From NCBI GenBank assembly GCA_023439505.1, contig JAEXNR010000011.1, positions 62,001 through 126,000 of the forward strand: a stretch of 64,000 bases of DNA. The letters are read 5' to 3'. The notes under the pieces were generated by a model. The model worked only from the letters and a program-made list of their open reading frames with translations, had not been told where the DNA came from and ran no database searches. The position numbers and the translations under genes were made by a program. Below, one piece after another: positions 45,568-54,427 of the stretch (position 1 is the stretch's first letter; each line of letters opens with the position of its first letter). The DNA comes from Bacillota bacterium (lineage in GTDB: Bacteria > Bacillota > Clostridia > Lachnospirales > Lachnospiraceae).

Positions 45568-47457
45568 TTAATCAATATAAACCAACCGAGAATCTTCTTT
45601 AAAATATTCGGCAGCATACGAGTCACGATAAACTTTGATTGCTTTTAATCCATCACATTCTAAAAATATCGAAGAGCCAATAGATGTCAAGCTTTGGGAC
45701 AAAGTTATTTCCTTTAAGTTTATGCACTTATAAAATGCCTGATCGCCAATACTACTTGTTCCCTCTGGAATAGTTATTTCCTTTAAACTGCTACATTCCA
45801 TAAAAGCATCAGAACCAATACTGCTTAAGCTTTTTGGTAAAATTAGTTCCTTTATACTGTGGCAGCCTCGGAATGCTTGTGAACCAATCCTTCTTATTCC
45901 CTCGGGAATAGTCATTTCCTTTAAACTTTTACATCCACTAAAGGTTCCATCCTCTATATTATTTAATCCTTCCGGTAAGCTAATTTCTGTTAAATTATAA
46001 CAATAAATAAAGGCCTCTTTTTCAATGTTTTTTATTCCGTCTTGTAATATTATTTTATTTAGTCCTTTTTTACGGCTAAATGCACTACTCCCAATCGTTG
46101 TTATCTTTTTACCGTATACACTCTCCGGTATCTTCTGTGTTCCATAAGCAAACCAATGATATTTGACTAGCGTACCATTATCGCTTATACCTGAATACAG
46201 GCAGATAGATTTTATATTGGTTATAACAATAATAACAATAAATATAGGGACAAATAAAATAGCAAATCCAATAAAATTATTTTTTCTCTTACGTTTTTTC
46301 TCGTTCTTTTTCTCAAGATTTTTTTGTCGCTGTATTATTTTCTCACAATTTAACTTTTGATTTCTAGAGTCCTTGTAATCTTCTAGATCACTAAAAAACT
46401 TTACTGCACTTTCGTAGGTACCTTGATTCATCAATTCAATAGCAGCTATATATTTTTGTTCTGTTAATACACTTTCACATTGTTTTAGCAGCTGGGGCAC
46501 ATCCTTATAATTTTCCAAACCGTCTCTTGTAGAAAATATATTAATAGCAATAACAGTCCTAACATACTCGTTCTTCTTCATCTCATATACAGCTTCTTGA
46601 TAATATTTTTCCAATTCGTTTTGTCTTCTTTGAATTTCAACTTGCTTCAGATCATTTATTTTTTTTCTGCATTCAGATGCTTTTTGGGCTGAATCCTGGA
46701 AATTACTCAGCTTGTCAAATTCTTTTGCTGTTTGGGCATACTCATCTTCGTTTCTTGCATTCAGCATGTTTTTTAAAGCAGACTTATATTCGATGGACTG
46801 CTCTATGTAATCATTATAACCTTTTAGAATTCTGGCATAATCTGAGGTTGCATACTTAAGTGCCAGCAGATAATTCTGATTGCCCGTCAAAAGAGAGCTA
46901 TGTTCCATTAGTTTCTTCTCATCAAAAATATGCAGATCAGCCATTAGTTTTCCAACATAAGCTTTACTACAGGTGGGATCTTCATTTAACACATCTTCAA
47001 TCAGGGAATCCGCTTTATTCCAATCTCCATGTTCAAGGCAGATGAATGCTCTTTGTAACTTTGGCGATATGATGCTGTTATTCGATTTGCCACTTTGAAT
47101 GCTGCCAGAATTATTTCCCCGGATATTACTCCATTGTTTAATGCTCTGATCATCATTCTTAATTTCTGATTTGAGACTTTCAACATTAATCTTTTTTTCT
47201 TTGCTCTCCTGGTTTACTTTACTGCTAATTCCCTCAGTGGGAACCAGACCTTTATTTAGCTTTTCTTGCATCCAAGTAATCTGAGACAGCGCATTCTCTA
47301 TCTTTAGCAAATTTTCCTTTAACTGCTTCCTTCTGTTTTCATCCTCTACATTATTAAGCCTGTCCAAGTGCTCTACCTGCATTTGTTCCAGTTTTTCCTT
47401 AATAACCGAAAGATCTTCTTTATCCGGTATGCCAAGTTCCTTGAGTAATTCATCCAT
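45568..47457 (-). CDS. Membrane protein with helical-repeat N-terminus and BspA-like LRR C-terminus
   Basis: 629 residues. The first 60 are a coiled-coil-like segment, followed by a Ser/Asn-rich linker. About 130-380 is a TPR-like helical-repeat region (FICLEHGDWNKADSLIEDVLNEDP, KYIAAIELMNQGTYESAVKFFSDLEDY). A Lys/Arg-rich stop (KKNEKKRKRKNN) and one membrane helix at about 395-415 follow. About 450-620 has seven BspA-type LRR_5 repeats of the form GLNNIEDGTFSGCKSLKEMTIPE. The basic side faces the cytoplasm, so the LRR part is expected outside. It is the last gene of the Hsp70/AAA operon. A sensor or adaptor linking an extracellular LRR to a cytoplasmic chaperone is inference. Confidence 0.8.
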   Translation of the reverse strand: MDELLKELGIPDKEDLSVIKEKLEQMQVEHLDRLNNVEDENRRKQLKENLLKIENALSQITWMQEKLNKGLVPTEGISSKVNQESKEKKINVESLKSEIKNDDQSIKQWSNIRGNNSGSIQSGKSNNSIISPKLQRAFICLEHGDWNKADSLIEDVLNEDPTCSKAYVGKLMADLHIFDEKKLMEHSSLLTGNQNYLLALKYATSDYARILKGYNDYIEQSIEYKSALKNMLNARNEDEYAQTAKEFDKLSNFQDSAQKASECRKKINDLKQVEIQRRQNELEKYYQEAVYEMKKNEYVRTVIAINIFSTRDGLENYKDVPQLLKQCESVLTEQKYIAAIELMNQGTYESAVKFFSDLEDYKDSRNQKLNCEKIIQRQKNLEKKNEKKRKRKNNFIGFAILFVPIFIVIIVITNIKSICLYSGISDNGTLVKYHWFAYGTQKIPESVYGKKITTIGSSAFSRKKGLNKIILQDGIKNIEKEAFIYCYNLTEISLPEGLNNIEDGTFSGCKSLKEMTIPEGIRRIGSQAFRGCHSIKELILPKSLSSIGSDAFMECSSLKEITIPEGTSSIGDQAFYKCINLKEITLSQSLTSIGSSIFLECDGLKAIKVYRDSYAAEYFKEDSRLVYID

Positions 47458-47502
47458 ATAGTAATCCTTTCATAATTTCGACTTATAACACTACTTTCTA
47501 TC

Positions 47503-48147
47503 CTATTCTACTTCATCATCAGATAATCGACGTACTTCCAGTACTTCTCCACCCTGCCCGATCAATACCAGCCTTCTTTTATATACTTCAACACATGCAG
47601 CCCTTTTATTTATAAGCAGTTGATATCCTAGATCAGCTTGCTTCGGAAGTCCGTCAATACTTCTATAATGTTCAATAATATTACCATACTTATCAATTGC
47701 GTGGATCATACACCCTTGTATTGCGCATAAACTTAAGGTCATCAGCAAAATATGCTCTTCTGCCTCCCTAAGACGATGTTCTTCCTCTTCCTTTTCCTTC
47801 TGAATCTCATTTTTTACTTCCTCAAGACAACGCTTAGCAAATTCTTTGATATCTTCCTGCTTTATTTCATTTACCTCAAGTTCTACTCCTTGGTTTTCAT
47901 AACGCTTTTTCATTCTCTCGATAATTTCTATATCAGTAAGACTCGGAATATCAATATCCTTCATAGCTTTCATATATTTTTTTGATCTAGGTTGACGGAG
48001 GATTTTATCTATCACGTCCTCTTGATCAACATTACGGACTCCTGTCTTATCATGATCATCATGATCAATTCCAGTTAACTGCTTTTCGGTTTGGGAATCT
48101 TTTTTATCTTGTGTTAGATAATGAGATTGTATATTATAGTCTTTCAT
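47503..48147 (-). CDS. Unknown charged coiled-coil protein
   Basis: 214 residues, no recognised family. The first 60 residues are polar and probably disordered (Asp/His/Lys-rich). Residues about 95-140 are a strongly charged helix (KRCLEEVKNEIQKEKEEEEHRL). The C-terminal 70 residues alternate hydrophobic and polar as in a small beta-rich domain ending VLEVRRLSDDEVE. No signal peptide or membrane segment. It lies between the AAA+ and LRR genes of the Hsp70 operon; a nucleotide-exchange-factor or adaptor role is possible but not supported by any motif. Confidence 0.7.
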   Translation of the reverse strand: MKDYNIQSHYLTQDKKDSQTEKQLTGIDHDDHDKTGVRNVDQEDVIDKILRQPRSKKYMKAMKDIDIPSLTDIEIIERMKKRYENQGVELEVNEIKQEDIKEFAKRCLEEVKNEIQKEKEEEEHRLREAEEHILLMTLSLCAIQGCMIHAIDKYGNIIEHYRSIDGLPKQADLGYQLLINKRAACVEVYKRRLVLIGQGGEVLEVRRLSDDEVE

Positions 48148-48254
48148 ATGAGCTCCAATTCTGCTGCCTTATTGCAGCTTACTGTTAAGTATATCTGCAC
48201 TATTTCCTTAGAAAATCGACATGCTTTTCTCAATTAGGAATTTTGATATACATG

Positions 48255-51200
48255 TTATAGCATATCATCCTCAGTTAATATCATCATCTCTTTGGTTGTC
48301 AGTTCAATTCCTTTTGCCGCACTTTCAGCGATACGGAACATCCGTCTACCATTTGCTTTTTCAACCAGATTCCTGACCCCTCTTGCATTACCGAAATTGG
48401 TAGTAGTTTCCATGGTGTATACAATTTTTCCAAGTATTCCCGGCTCCAGTTCGGTAGGAATGATGATATTAAGCAGTTCAGCCTGATATTTAAAGATAGA
48501 TAACATTTCATCGGCACTATAGTCTTCAAAAATGATTTCATTGGAAAATCTGCTTTCAAGTCCCTGATTAGAGGCTAAAAACTTGTCCATTTCACTAGAA
48601 TATCCGGCTATAATTACCATTAACTCATCTCTTCTATTTTCAACCTCTGCTACTAGAGTATCTATGGCTTCCTGACCATAACTATCTCCTTCACCCTGTT
48701 TTAGTGAATAGGCTTCATCTATAAAGAGAATACCTCCTAGTGCCTGATTTACTTTCTCTTTTACTTTTAATGATGTCTGACCCATGTATCCGGCAACAAG
48801 ATCTTGGCGGCTGCATTCAACAAATACCTCACCATTTTTTAATACCCCTAGTTTATTATAGATTTTTCCAATTAACCTTGCTACCGTTGTTTTACCCGTT
48901 CCTGCATTCCCCTTAAATACCAAATGTAACGTTCCAAAACTATCGGTGGTTCGAATTCCCCTTTCTTCCATGATTTTTTTGGCTTTTATTATATTTACCA
49001 TCTGTATAACCTTTTCTTTTACCGAAGTAAGACCCGTTAAGGCATTCAACTGGTTTAGCAAAGACTCCATACTTTCATTATCATTCGTAGACTGTTTCAT
49101 ACAAGCTGTAATATCCTCTGGCGAAATTGTAACAAAATCTTCTTTGTTTATTTGTAAGCTATCATTCAGATTTTGTTCCAGTCTATTATCAAGTGCAGCT
49201 GTAACCTCGTAGAATACATTCCTCACTCCTCTTGCATTTCCAAAGTCATTCGTTTGAGACTTTTGCTTCATAAGATCTTGTAAAAGGGAATCCTCTACTC
49301 CATTAAGGAACATGCCATTACTTTCAACCATACCTTTCCAAATAGATATTAGTTCGGAGGTGGTATAGTCTTCAAAGGTTATATGGTTTGAGATACGGCT
49401 TGATAATCCAGGATTTTTTGCAAGAAATTGATCCATCTCCTTCGAATAACCAGCAAGTATTACCATAAAATTATCACGATAATTTTCCATATCAGCAACC
49501 AATGCATCAATCGCTTCCTGTCCGTATTGATCATTATCATCCCTGCTCAAGGTATACGCTTCATCAATGAACAGAACTCCACCCATTGCTTCTTCAATCT
49601 TGCTTTTGACGCATTTTGATGTTCTTCCTACTATGTCACTGACCAACTCATTTCTCGAACATTCTATGATCTTATTACCCTCCGGCAGAATGCCTAACTG
49701 TTTGTATATACTACCGACAAGTCTGGCTATTGTTGTCTTTCCTGTTCCCGGATTGCCTTTAAAAATCATATGCAGTGTTCCAAAACCTTCCTGTCTTCGA
49801 ACACCCAGGCTTTCTGCTTTTTGAGTAACAAGAATTTTATTAACTTTTTGTCTGATCTCCTTCTTCACAGACGCTAATCCTGTTAGTGCGTCGAGTTTTT
49901 CCAAAAGTTCTTCCAGACTCTTTTCCTCCTGAGTTTTTTTATTCAATACACAACGGATATCTTCAGCTTTAATAATATCGTATTCGTTCTTCCCTATTAG
50001 CGTATTACTATTAAGTATAACAATAATTCTCTCATTTAAAGCTTCTATCGTCTTTTCCAGAAGATTTCTGACACCTCTTGCATTTCCAAAATCTTTTTGT
50101 TTTGATTTCTTTTTAATTAAGTCTGTAAGAACATCTTGCGTGTCTACATCCAGATACATGTTCTTACTCTTCACCATCCCTTTATATATAGATATCATCT
50201 CTGGAATAGTATAATCTTCGAATGTAATATACCTTGAGATTCGACTCCTTAACCCTTCGTTTGCGTTAAGAAATTTATTCATAGCTGAGGTATATCCGGC
50301 AAATATAACCATTAAGCTATCCCGGTAATTTTCCATCTCTGCAATCAGAGTATCCACAGCTTCTTTACCAAATGTATCATTGTCTCCCGTACACAGTGAA
50401 TATGCTTCGTCAATGAAAAGCACTCCTCCCATTGCTTCCTTCACCTTTGCCTGAACTTGCTTAGCTGTATGACCAAGGTATTGTCCAACCAGATCCTTTC
50501 TTGTGCACTCAACAAATATATCACCGCTTGGCAGAACACCAATTTGTTGATATATCTTCCCAATAGTCCTTGCAACGGTTGTCTTACCGGTACCCGGTCC
50601 TCCTTGGAATACCATGTGGAGCGTACCAAAGCCTCCTTTTCTGGCAGCTCCTGCTTTTTCAGCTTGTTTCTGAGCTATGATAGCATTAATCCTATGATGT
50701 ACTTCATTTTTTACCGCATTCAATCCAGTCATACAATCGAGCTGATTCAGAAGCTCCTCCAGACTCTCTTCCTTATCATTAGTAAAATCAAAGTCATCTT
50801 CTATCAGTTTTGCCAAATCCTCATCTGTTGTATCTTCCAATACAGCATAACGATCTGCCATCCTTCGAATGGCCGCATCTATAGATTGCTCTATGGTATC
50901 ACCATATTTAAAATAAGGCTGTCTGCTCTCCTTATCCATATTCCTACGTAATGCAGTTGCTGCCATATCAGATAAAACAAAACGATTTCTTTTCACAATA
51001 TATTTAGCTATTTCCATTATTTCGTCCAGCGAATAATCCGGGATCTTCAATACAGTATATAAAAGTTCTCTTATTCCATCCTCTTGCATCAGGAGATTTT
51101 GAATACCCTCTGTTGATCCGGTAATAATCACTGAAATATTATCTTTACGCTGGTTCATCAAGCAATAGATCAACCAGGCGATAGAAGCATAACTCCCTTG

Positions 51201-52364
51201 ACTATCCATACATTTCTCTATGTTTTCAATAATTAACACAGAACCGGAAAGCTTATACAGGTTCTCTATATTCTTTTCTATATCCTTTGCTTCAATTAAT
51301 ATTGCATCCTCAAGTTCACGAATTCCAAAATCAAAAAGCAGCTTACCAATGATTGAAGCTAATATTGTTTTTCCTGTTCCTGATTTACCGCAGATAGCAA
51401 AATGAGTTGTTTTAATTAGATTATTATTAAAATTACTTCGCCTTCTCTCATTTTGCAAGCAAAGCAAACGGTATAGGTTGCTAAGCTCATTTCTGGCATC
51501 CGCCATTCCGACAATTCCTTCAAAACGCTCCTCTATTGGTATTGGTTCTTCGTTAATTGCTCTTTTCTTAACCTTTTTCATCATATCAAATGCTTTACTT
51601 AAACTCATAAATCCAGCTTTTTTTTCAATTGGTTGCTTATTTATTTCAATACCATCGTTTACGTTAATTGTCGATTTTTCCCGAGTATATTTTTGATTAC
51701 CATTTAAATTAGTATCTGCTATATATGAATGCCCATTAGTTGAATTTTGTATGATTGATATCTGCTCATACAATTCAGAACAAATTGAATTATTCTTTAT
51801 GTATTCTTTAGAGGTACCCGACTCTATAGCCTCCAGAAGTGCTTTTGACTGTTGCATATAGGCACCTGTCGGAAAATTTCTCAGCATTTCTTTTACAATA
51901 CATCTGGCGTTCTCTTCTTCACCTTTTTGTATGTAATGCTCCGCCAGTAGTAAGAGGTATCGTTCATTGTATTCCAGTTTTAAGTAAGTATGCAGAACAT
52001 CAATCAATACCTCATAGGATGCATCGTTAATTCGAAGGTATTCATATTTAGCCAGCGCAATTAATTCTTCGTATACCCCCTCTTCCTCAAGTAAACTTGT
52101 TAACTCCTTTAATCCTCCACTATTATTTGTTTTCTTATAGATATCGATCAAATTAACTGCGGCAGTATCCTCCCATGATATTATTAGCGCTTTTTTGTAC
52201 CAATTCACACTATCAGTTAACCTTCCAACTTTTCGATAAGCTTCAGCAACAAAAATAATCTTATCCGAGTCATCAATACTATCAAGTTCATTACTATCGC
52301 CGTATTCAGCAATTTTATCAAAATATCCGGTTCTCTTTAATTCTGCCAGTTCTTTGTAATCCAT
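48255..52364 (-). CDS. Giant protein with four AAA+ modules (CbbX/SpoVK type)
   Basis: 1369 residues. The first 190 are TPR-like helices. Four AAA+ modules follow, spaced about 283 residues apart. Module 1 has Walker A GKSGTGKT (about residue 325) but a degenerate Walker B, LIIENIEKC. Modules 2-4 have GPGTGKT, NPGTGKT and NAGTGKT (about 588, 871, 1153), intact FIDEAYSL/FIDEAYTL Walker B motifs, and repeated arginine motifs such as LRSRISRYITFEDYT. These are of the CbbX/CfqX/SpoVK class. The ATG at 52364 with GGGAGG before it is preferred to a TTG at 52376. It is 18 bp after the Hsp70 gene. Four modules in one chain could form a pseudo-oligomer; the client is unknown. Confidence 0.88.
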   Translation of the reverse strand: MDYKELAELKRTGYFDKIAEYGDSNELDSIDDSDKIIFVAEAYRKVGRLTDSVNWYKKALIISWEDTAAVNLIDIYKKTNNSGGLKELTSLLEEEGVYEELIALAKYEYLRINDASYEVLIDVLHTYLKLEYNERYLLLLAEHYIQKGEEENARCIVKEMLRNFPTGAYMQQSKALLEAIESGTSKEYIKNNSICSELYEQISIIQNSTNGHSYIADTNLNGNQKYTREKSTINVNDGIEINKQPIEKKAGFMSLSKAFDMMKKVKKRAINEEPIPIEERFEGIVGMADARNELSNLYRLLCLQNERRRSNFNNNLIKTTHFAICGKSGTGKTILASIIGKLLFDFGIRELEDAILIEAKDIEKNIENLYKLSGSVLIIENIEKCMDSQGSYASIAWLIYCLMNQRKDNISVIITGSTEGIQNLLMQEDGIRELLYTVLKIPDYSLDEIMEIAKYIVKRNRFVLSDMAATALRRNMDKESRQPYFKYGDTIEQSIDAAIRRMADRYAVLEDTTDEDLAKLIEDDFDFTNDKEESLEELLNQLDCMTGLNAVKNEVHHRINAIIAQKQAEKAGAARKGGFGTLHMVFQGGPGTGKTTVARTIGKIYQQIGVLPSGDIFVECTRKDLVGQYLGHTAKQVQAKVKEAMGGVLFIDEAYSLCTGDNDTFGKEAVDTLIAEMENYRDSLMVIFAGYTSAMNKFLNANEGLRSRISRYITFEDYTIPEMISIYKGMVKSKNMYLDVDTQDVLTDLIKKKSKQKDFGNARGVRNLLEKTIEALNERIIVILNSNTLIGKNEYDIIKAEDIRCVLNKKTQEEKSLEELLEKLDALTGLASVKKEIRQKVNKILVTQKAESLGVRRQEGFGTLHMIFKGNPGTGKTTIARLVGSIYKQLGILPEGNKIIECSRNELVSDIVGRTSKCVKSKIEEAMGGVLFIDEAYTLSRDDNDQYGQEAIDALVADMENYRDNFMVILAGYSKEMDQFLAKNPGLSSRISNHITFEDYTTSELISIWKGMVESNGMFLNGVEDSLLQDLMKQKSQTNDFGNARGVRNVFYEVTAALDNRLEQNLNDSLQINKEDFVTISPEDITACMKQSTNDNESMESLLNQLNALTGLTSVKEKVIQMVNIIKAKKIMEERGIRTTDSFGTLHLVFKGNAGTGKTTVARLIGKIYNKLGVLKNGEVFVECSRQDLVAGYMGQTSLKVKEKVNQALGGILFIDEAYSLKQGEGDSYGQEAIDTLVAEVENRRDELMVIIAGYSSEMDKFLASNQGLESRFSNEIIFEDYSADEMLSIFKYQAELLNIIIPTELEPGILGKIVYTMETTTNFGNARGVRNLVEKANGRRMFRIAESAAKGIELTTKEMMILTEDDML

Positions 52365-52382
52365 ACAGCCTCCCAAGTAATG

Positions 52383-53882
52383 TTATTTGACGATTGAGTC
52401 TCTGTATATCCCAGTTAAATATCTTATTTCTTCCTCACTTAGATTTGTCTTTCTTTCCATTTTATATTCTTTGCTAAGTTTCGCAGAAGGAATATCAAGG
52501 TGAATATGTACAATCTGATCTCTATCCAGACTTATGGTAATCTCAACCAGACTCTCCTCTTCCAATCCTTTTGGAAGTTCAACTTCATAAGTGCCTATCG
52601 TTGTGATATCAGTAAGCTCTTTGAATTCTCCTTCTGTTATTGTAAGTTCAATTATACTCTGGTTTTGGCAAAACGTACGAAATCTTTGTTTATTGGATAT
52701 TGGCACCTTTGAATTTCTTGGTATCAGAATAAAATTCTCCTGTCTTTTAGAATCTCTATTAATAATGACGATTCCTATACTGTGAGAGCATACATCACTG
52801 AATTTTTTTATCTTATTTCTATTCTCATTTTCGAGCATTTGTCCATATATTGCAGCTCCTAAAGCAACTGCTTCATCCGGATTCACTTCCTTCGAAGGTT
52901 TTTTACCTAAAAAGCTCTCAATTTTGTATGTGATGTAAGGTATTTTGCTTGAACCACCGACCAAAAGTACGCAATCAATATCTTCTACTTTCATTCCCGC
53001 ATTTCTGATTGCTTCTTTCATCTTACTTTCTGTTCTGATATAAAGACTCTTAATTTTACTCTCCAGAAAATCTCTTGTGATAACGATATTCTCTTTGATG
53101 CTTCCAAACCAGACTGCAATTGTAGCACTATCCTTGTTGCTCAGCTGTATCTTGCACTTTTCTGCCTTAATGCAAAGATCCTGATAAACATCACGATACT
53201 CATCTTCTTTGAGCCATACATTGTACTTATCTTTCATCTGGTTACATACATAATCAACAATATGCATATCAAAAAAGAAGCCTCCGGCATTAGATAGCCC
53301 CCCTGTGCTTTTAACATTTACAGTATTTCCGTCTATTGTTAAAATAGTGACATCAAAGGTTCCCCCTCCTAGGTCATACACCATAATATTAGCCTTATCC
53401 AACTTATTTTTGTGGACATAATATAATGCCGCTGCGGTTGGCTCATTTATCATTCCTGCAAGATTCACTCCTGCCAATGCAACCGCATCTTCCGTCGCTT
53501 TTCTCTGAGCATCTGTGAAATAAGCCGGAACCGTCACTACCACCTGGTCAATCCTCTTTCCCGTACTTTCACCGGAATCCTTTACTACTTTTTTTATTAT
53601 GAAGCTTGATATTTCCTCTGGGGAGTATTCCACTTCACAGGGCACCTTAAACTTAACCTTTTTTCCCATATGATTTTTAACTGTTGATATCACATCCTCC
53701 GGTTGTATCATACAGTTTTCTTTTGCTACCGATCCAACTATATAACGTTTTTTATCTTCCACCATTACTACTGATGGAGTGAGTCTTTCTCCCTCACTAT
53801 TTACCGCTACCTTTGGCTCACCATCTGCATCTACATAAGCTCCAACTGAGTAAGTTGTCCCCAAGTCTATTCCTAATATCAT
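52383..53882 (-). CDS. Hsp70-type chaperone lacking the C-terminal lid
   Basis: 499 residues. The nucleotide-binding domain is complete: IDLGTTYS at the N-terminus, VVTVPAYFTDAQRKATEDA, INEPTAAALYY, YDLGGGTFDVTIL and LLVGGSSKIPYI. A beta substrate-binding domain follows (about residues 370-490). Canonical DnaK is about 610 residues, so the helical lid and the tail are missing. It is not next to grpE or dnaJ and is therefore not the housekeeping DnaK. It is the first gene of the operon with the four-module AAA+ protein. Confidence 0.9.
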   Translation of the reverse strand: MILGIDLGTTYSVGAYVDADGEPKVAVNSEGERLTPSVVMVEDKKRYIVGSVAKENCMIQPEDVISTVKNHMGKKVKFKVPCEVEYSPEEISSFIIKKVVKDSGESTGKRIDQVVVTVPAYFTDAQRKATEDAVALAGVNLAGMINEPTAAALYYVHKNKLDKANIMVYDLGGGTFDVTILTIDGNTVNVKSTGGLSNAGGFFFDMHIVDYVCNQMKDKYNVWLKEDEYRDVYQDLCIKAEKCKIQLSNKDSATIAVWFGSIKENIVITRDFLESKIKSLYIRTESKMKEAIRNAGMKVEDIDCVLLVGGSSKIPYITYKIESFLGKKPSKEVNPDEAVALGAAIYGQMLENENRNKIKKFSDVCSHSIGIVIINRDSKRQENFILIPRNSKVPISNKQRFRTFCQNQSIIELTITEGEFKELTDITTIGTYEVELPKGLEEESLVEITISLDRDQIVHIHLDIPSAKLSKEYKMERKTNLSEEEIRYLTGIYRDSIVK

Positions 53883-53941
53883 GTTTCCACCTCATATCCT
53901 TGCACTATTTTATATTTTTATCGTCATTTTGCATATTCTTA

Positions 53942-53969
53942 ATTATATTTCAAACGCCCAATCTATCAA
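53942..53969 (-). promoter_or_regulatory. Promoter of the Hsp70/AAA operon
   Basis: TTGATA (53964-53969), 16-bp spacer and TATAAT (53942-53947), about 60 bp before the Hsp70 ATG. No CIRCE inverted repeat (TTAGCACTC/GAGTGCTAA) is seen, so HrcA heat-shock control is unlikely. Confidence 0.6.
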
Positions 53970-54284
53970 TCATACCCAGCCATGTCCCTTTTTCTCCAAT
54001 TTTATCTTTCGTACAAAAGCCATCATTTTATATTAATTAATCCATAATCATTTCTTAAACCCTCATTATCCACATATTTATCATATTAATATATTTACCA
54101 AAATTATTCAATAAAAACTCCCATATACAACATTGCTTAAGATCAAAAGCATCAATAACATGTGTGTAATAGCTGTATTAATCCAATAAAATCCCTCAAG
54201 CAATATTAGATCTGATTAGAAAAGTGAATCCTTGTGCAGCACTACATTCCACTGAGTGCCTCCCTCCATTCTTATTTGAGTGTT
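53970..54284. other. AT-rich non-coding stretch
   Basis: About 315 bp without a credible gene on either strand. No repeat or RNA structure was recognised apart from the flanking promoter and the terminator at 54285. Confidence 0.4.
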
Positions 54285-54316
54285 AAAAAAGACCGAATGT
54301 CATTCGACAAACGGCC
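54285..54316 (-). terminator. Terminator after the GH10 unit
   Basis: On the minus strand GGCCG pairs with CGGTC and TGTC with GACA around a GAAT loop, followed by TTTTTT. It lies just after the SDR remnant. Confidence 0.75.
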
Positions 54317-54327
54317 TTTCATTGGTT

Positions 54328-54417
54328 TTACTCTCCATTCTCCAGATAACGAAGTACCAAATTATATCCAAGAGCATAACTTCTTCCCGCTCCTGTGATC
54401 ATTACATTTTGTGCCAT
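54328..54417 (-). pseudogene. Remnant of an SDR dehydrogenase N-terminus
   Basis: A 29-codon frame with a good AGAGGAAGGAAT site reads MAQNVMITGAGRSYALG and goes on YNLVLRYLENGE before a TAA. The beginning matches the Rossmann TGAGRG..G start of short-chain dehydrogenases, but the frame stops just where the second beta strand should start, and the glycine pattern is decayed. It lies 10 bp after the GH10 stop and before the terminator. The rest of the gene appears to have been deleted. Confidence 0.55.
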
Positions 54418-54427
54418 ATTCCTTCCT

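Noticed and set aside
50457..50951. 164-codon open frame on the plus strand
   Set aside because: Antisense to the AAA+ module 2 coding region; no independent evidence of expression.
52383..53882. Housekeeping dnaK
   Set aside because: Too short, lacks the lid, has no grpE/dnaJ neighbours and no CIRCE element.
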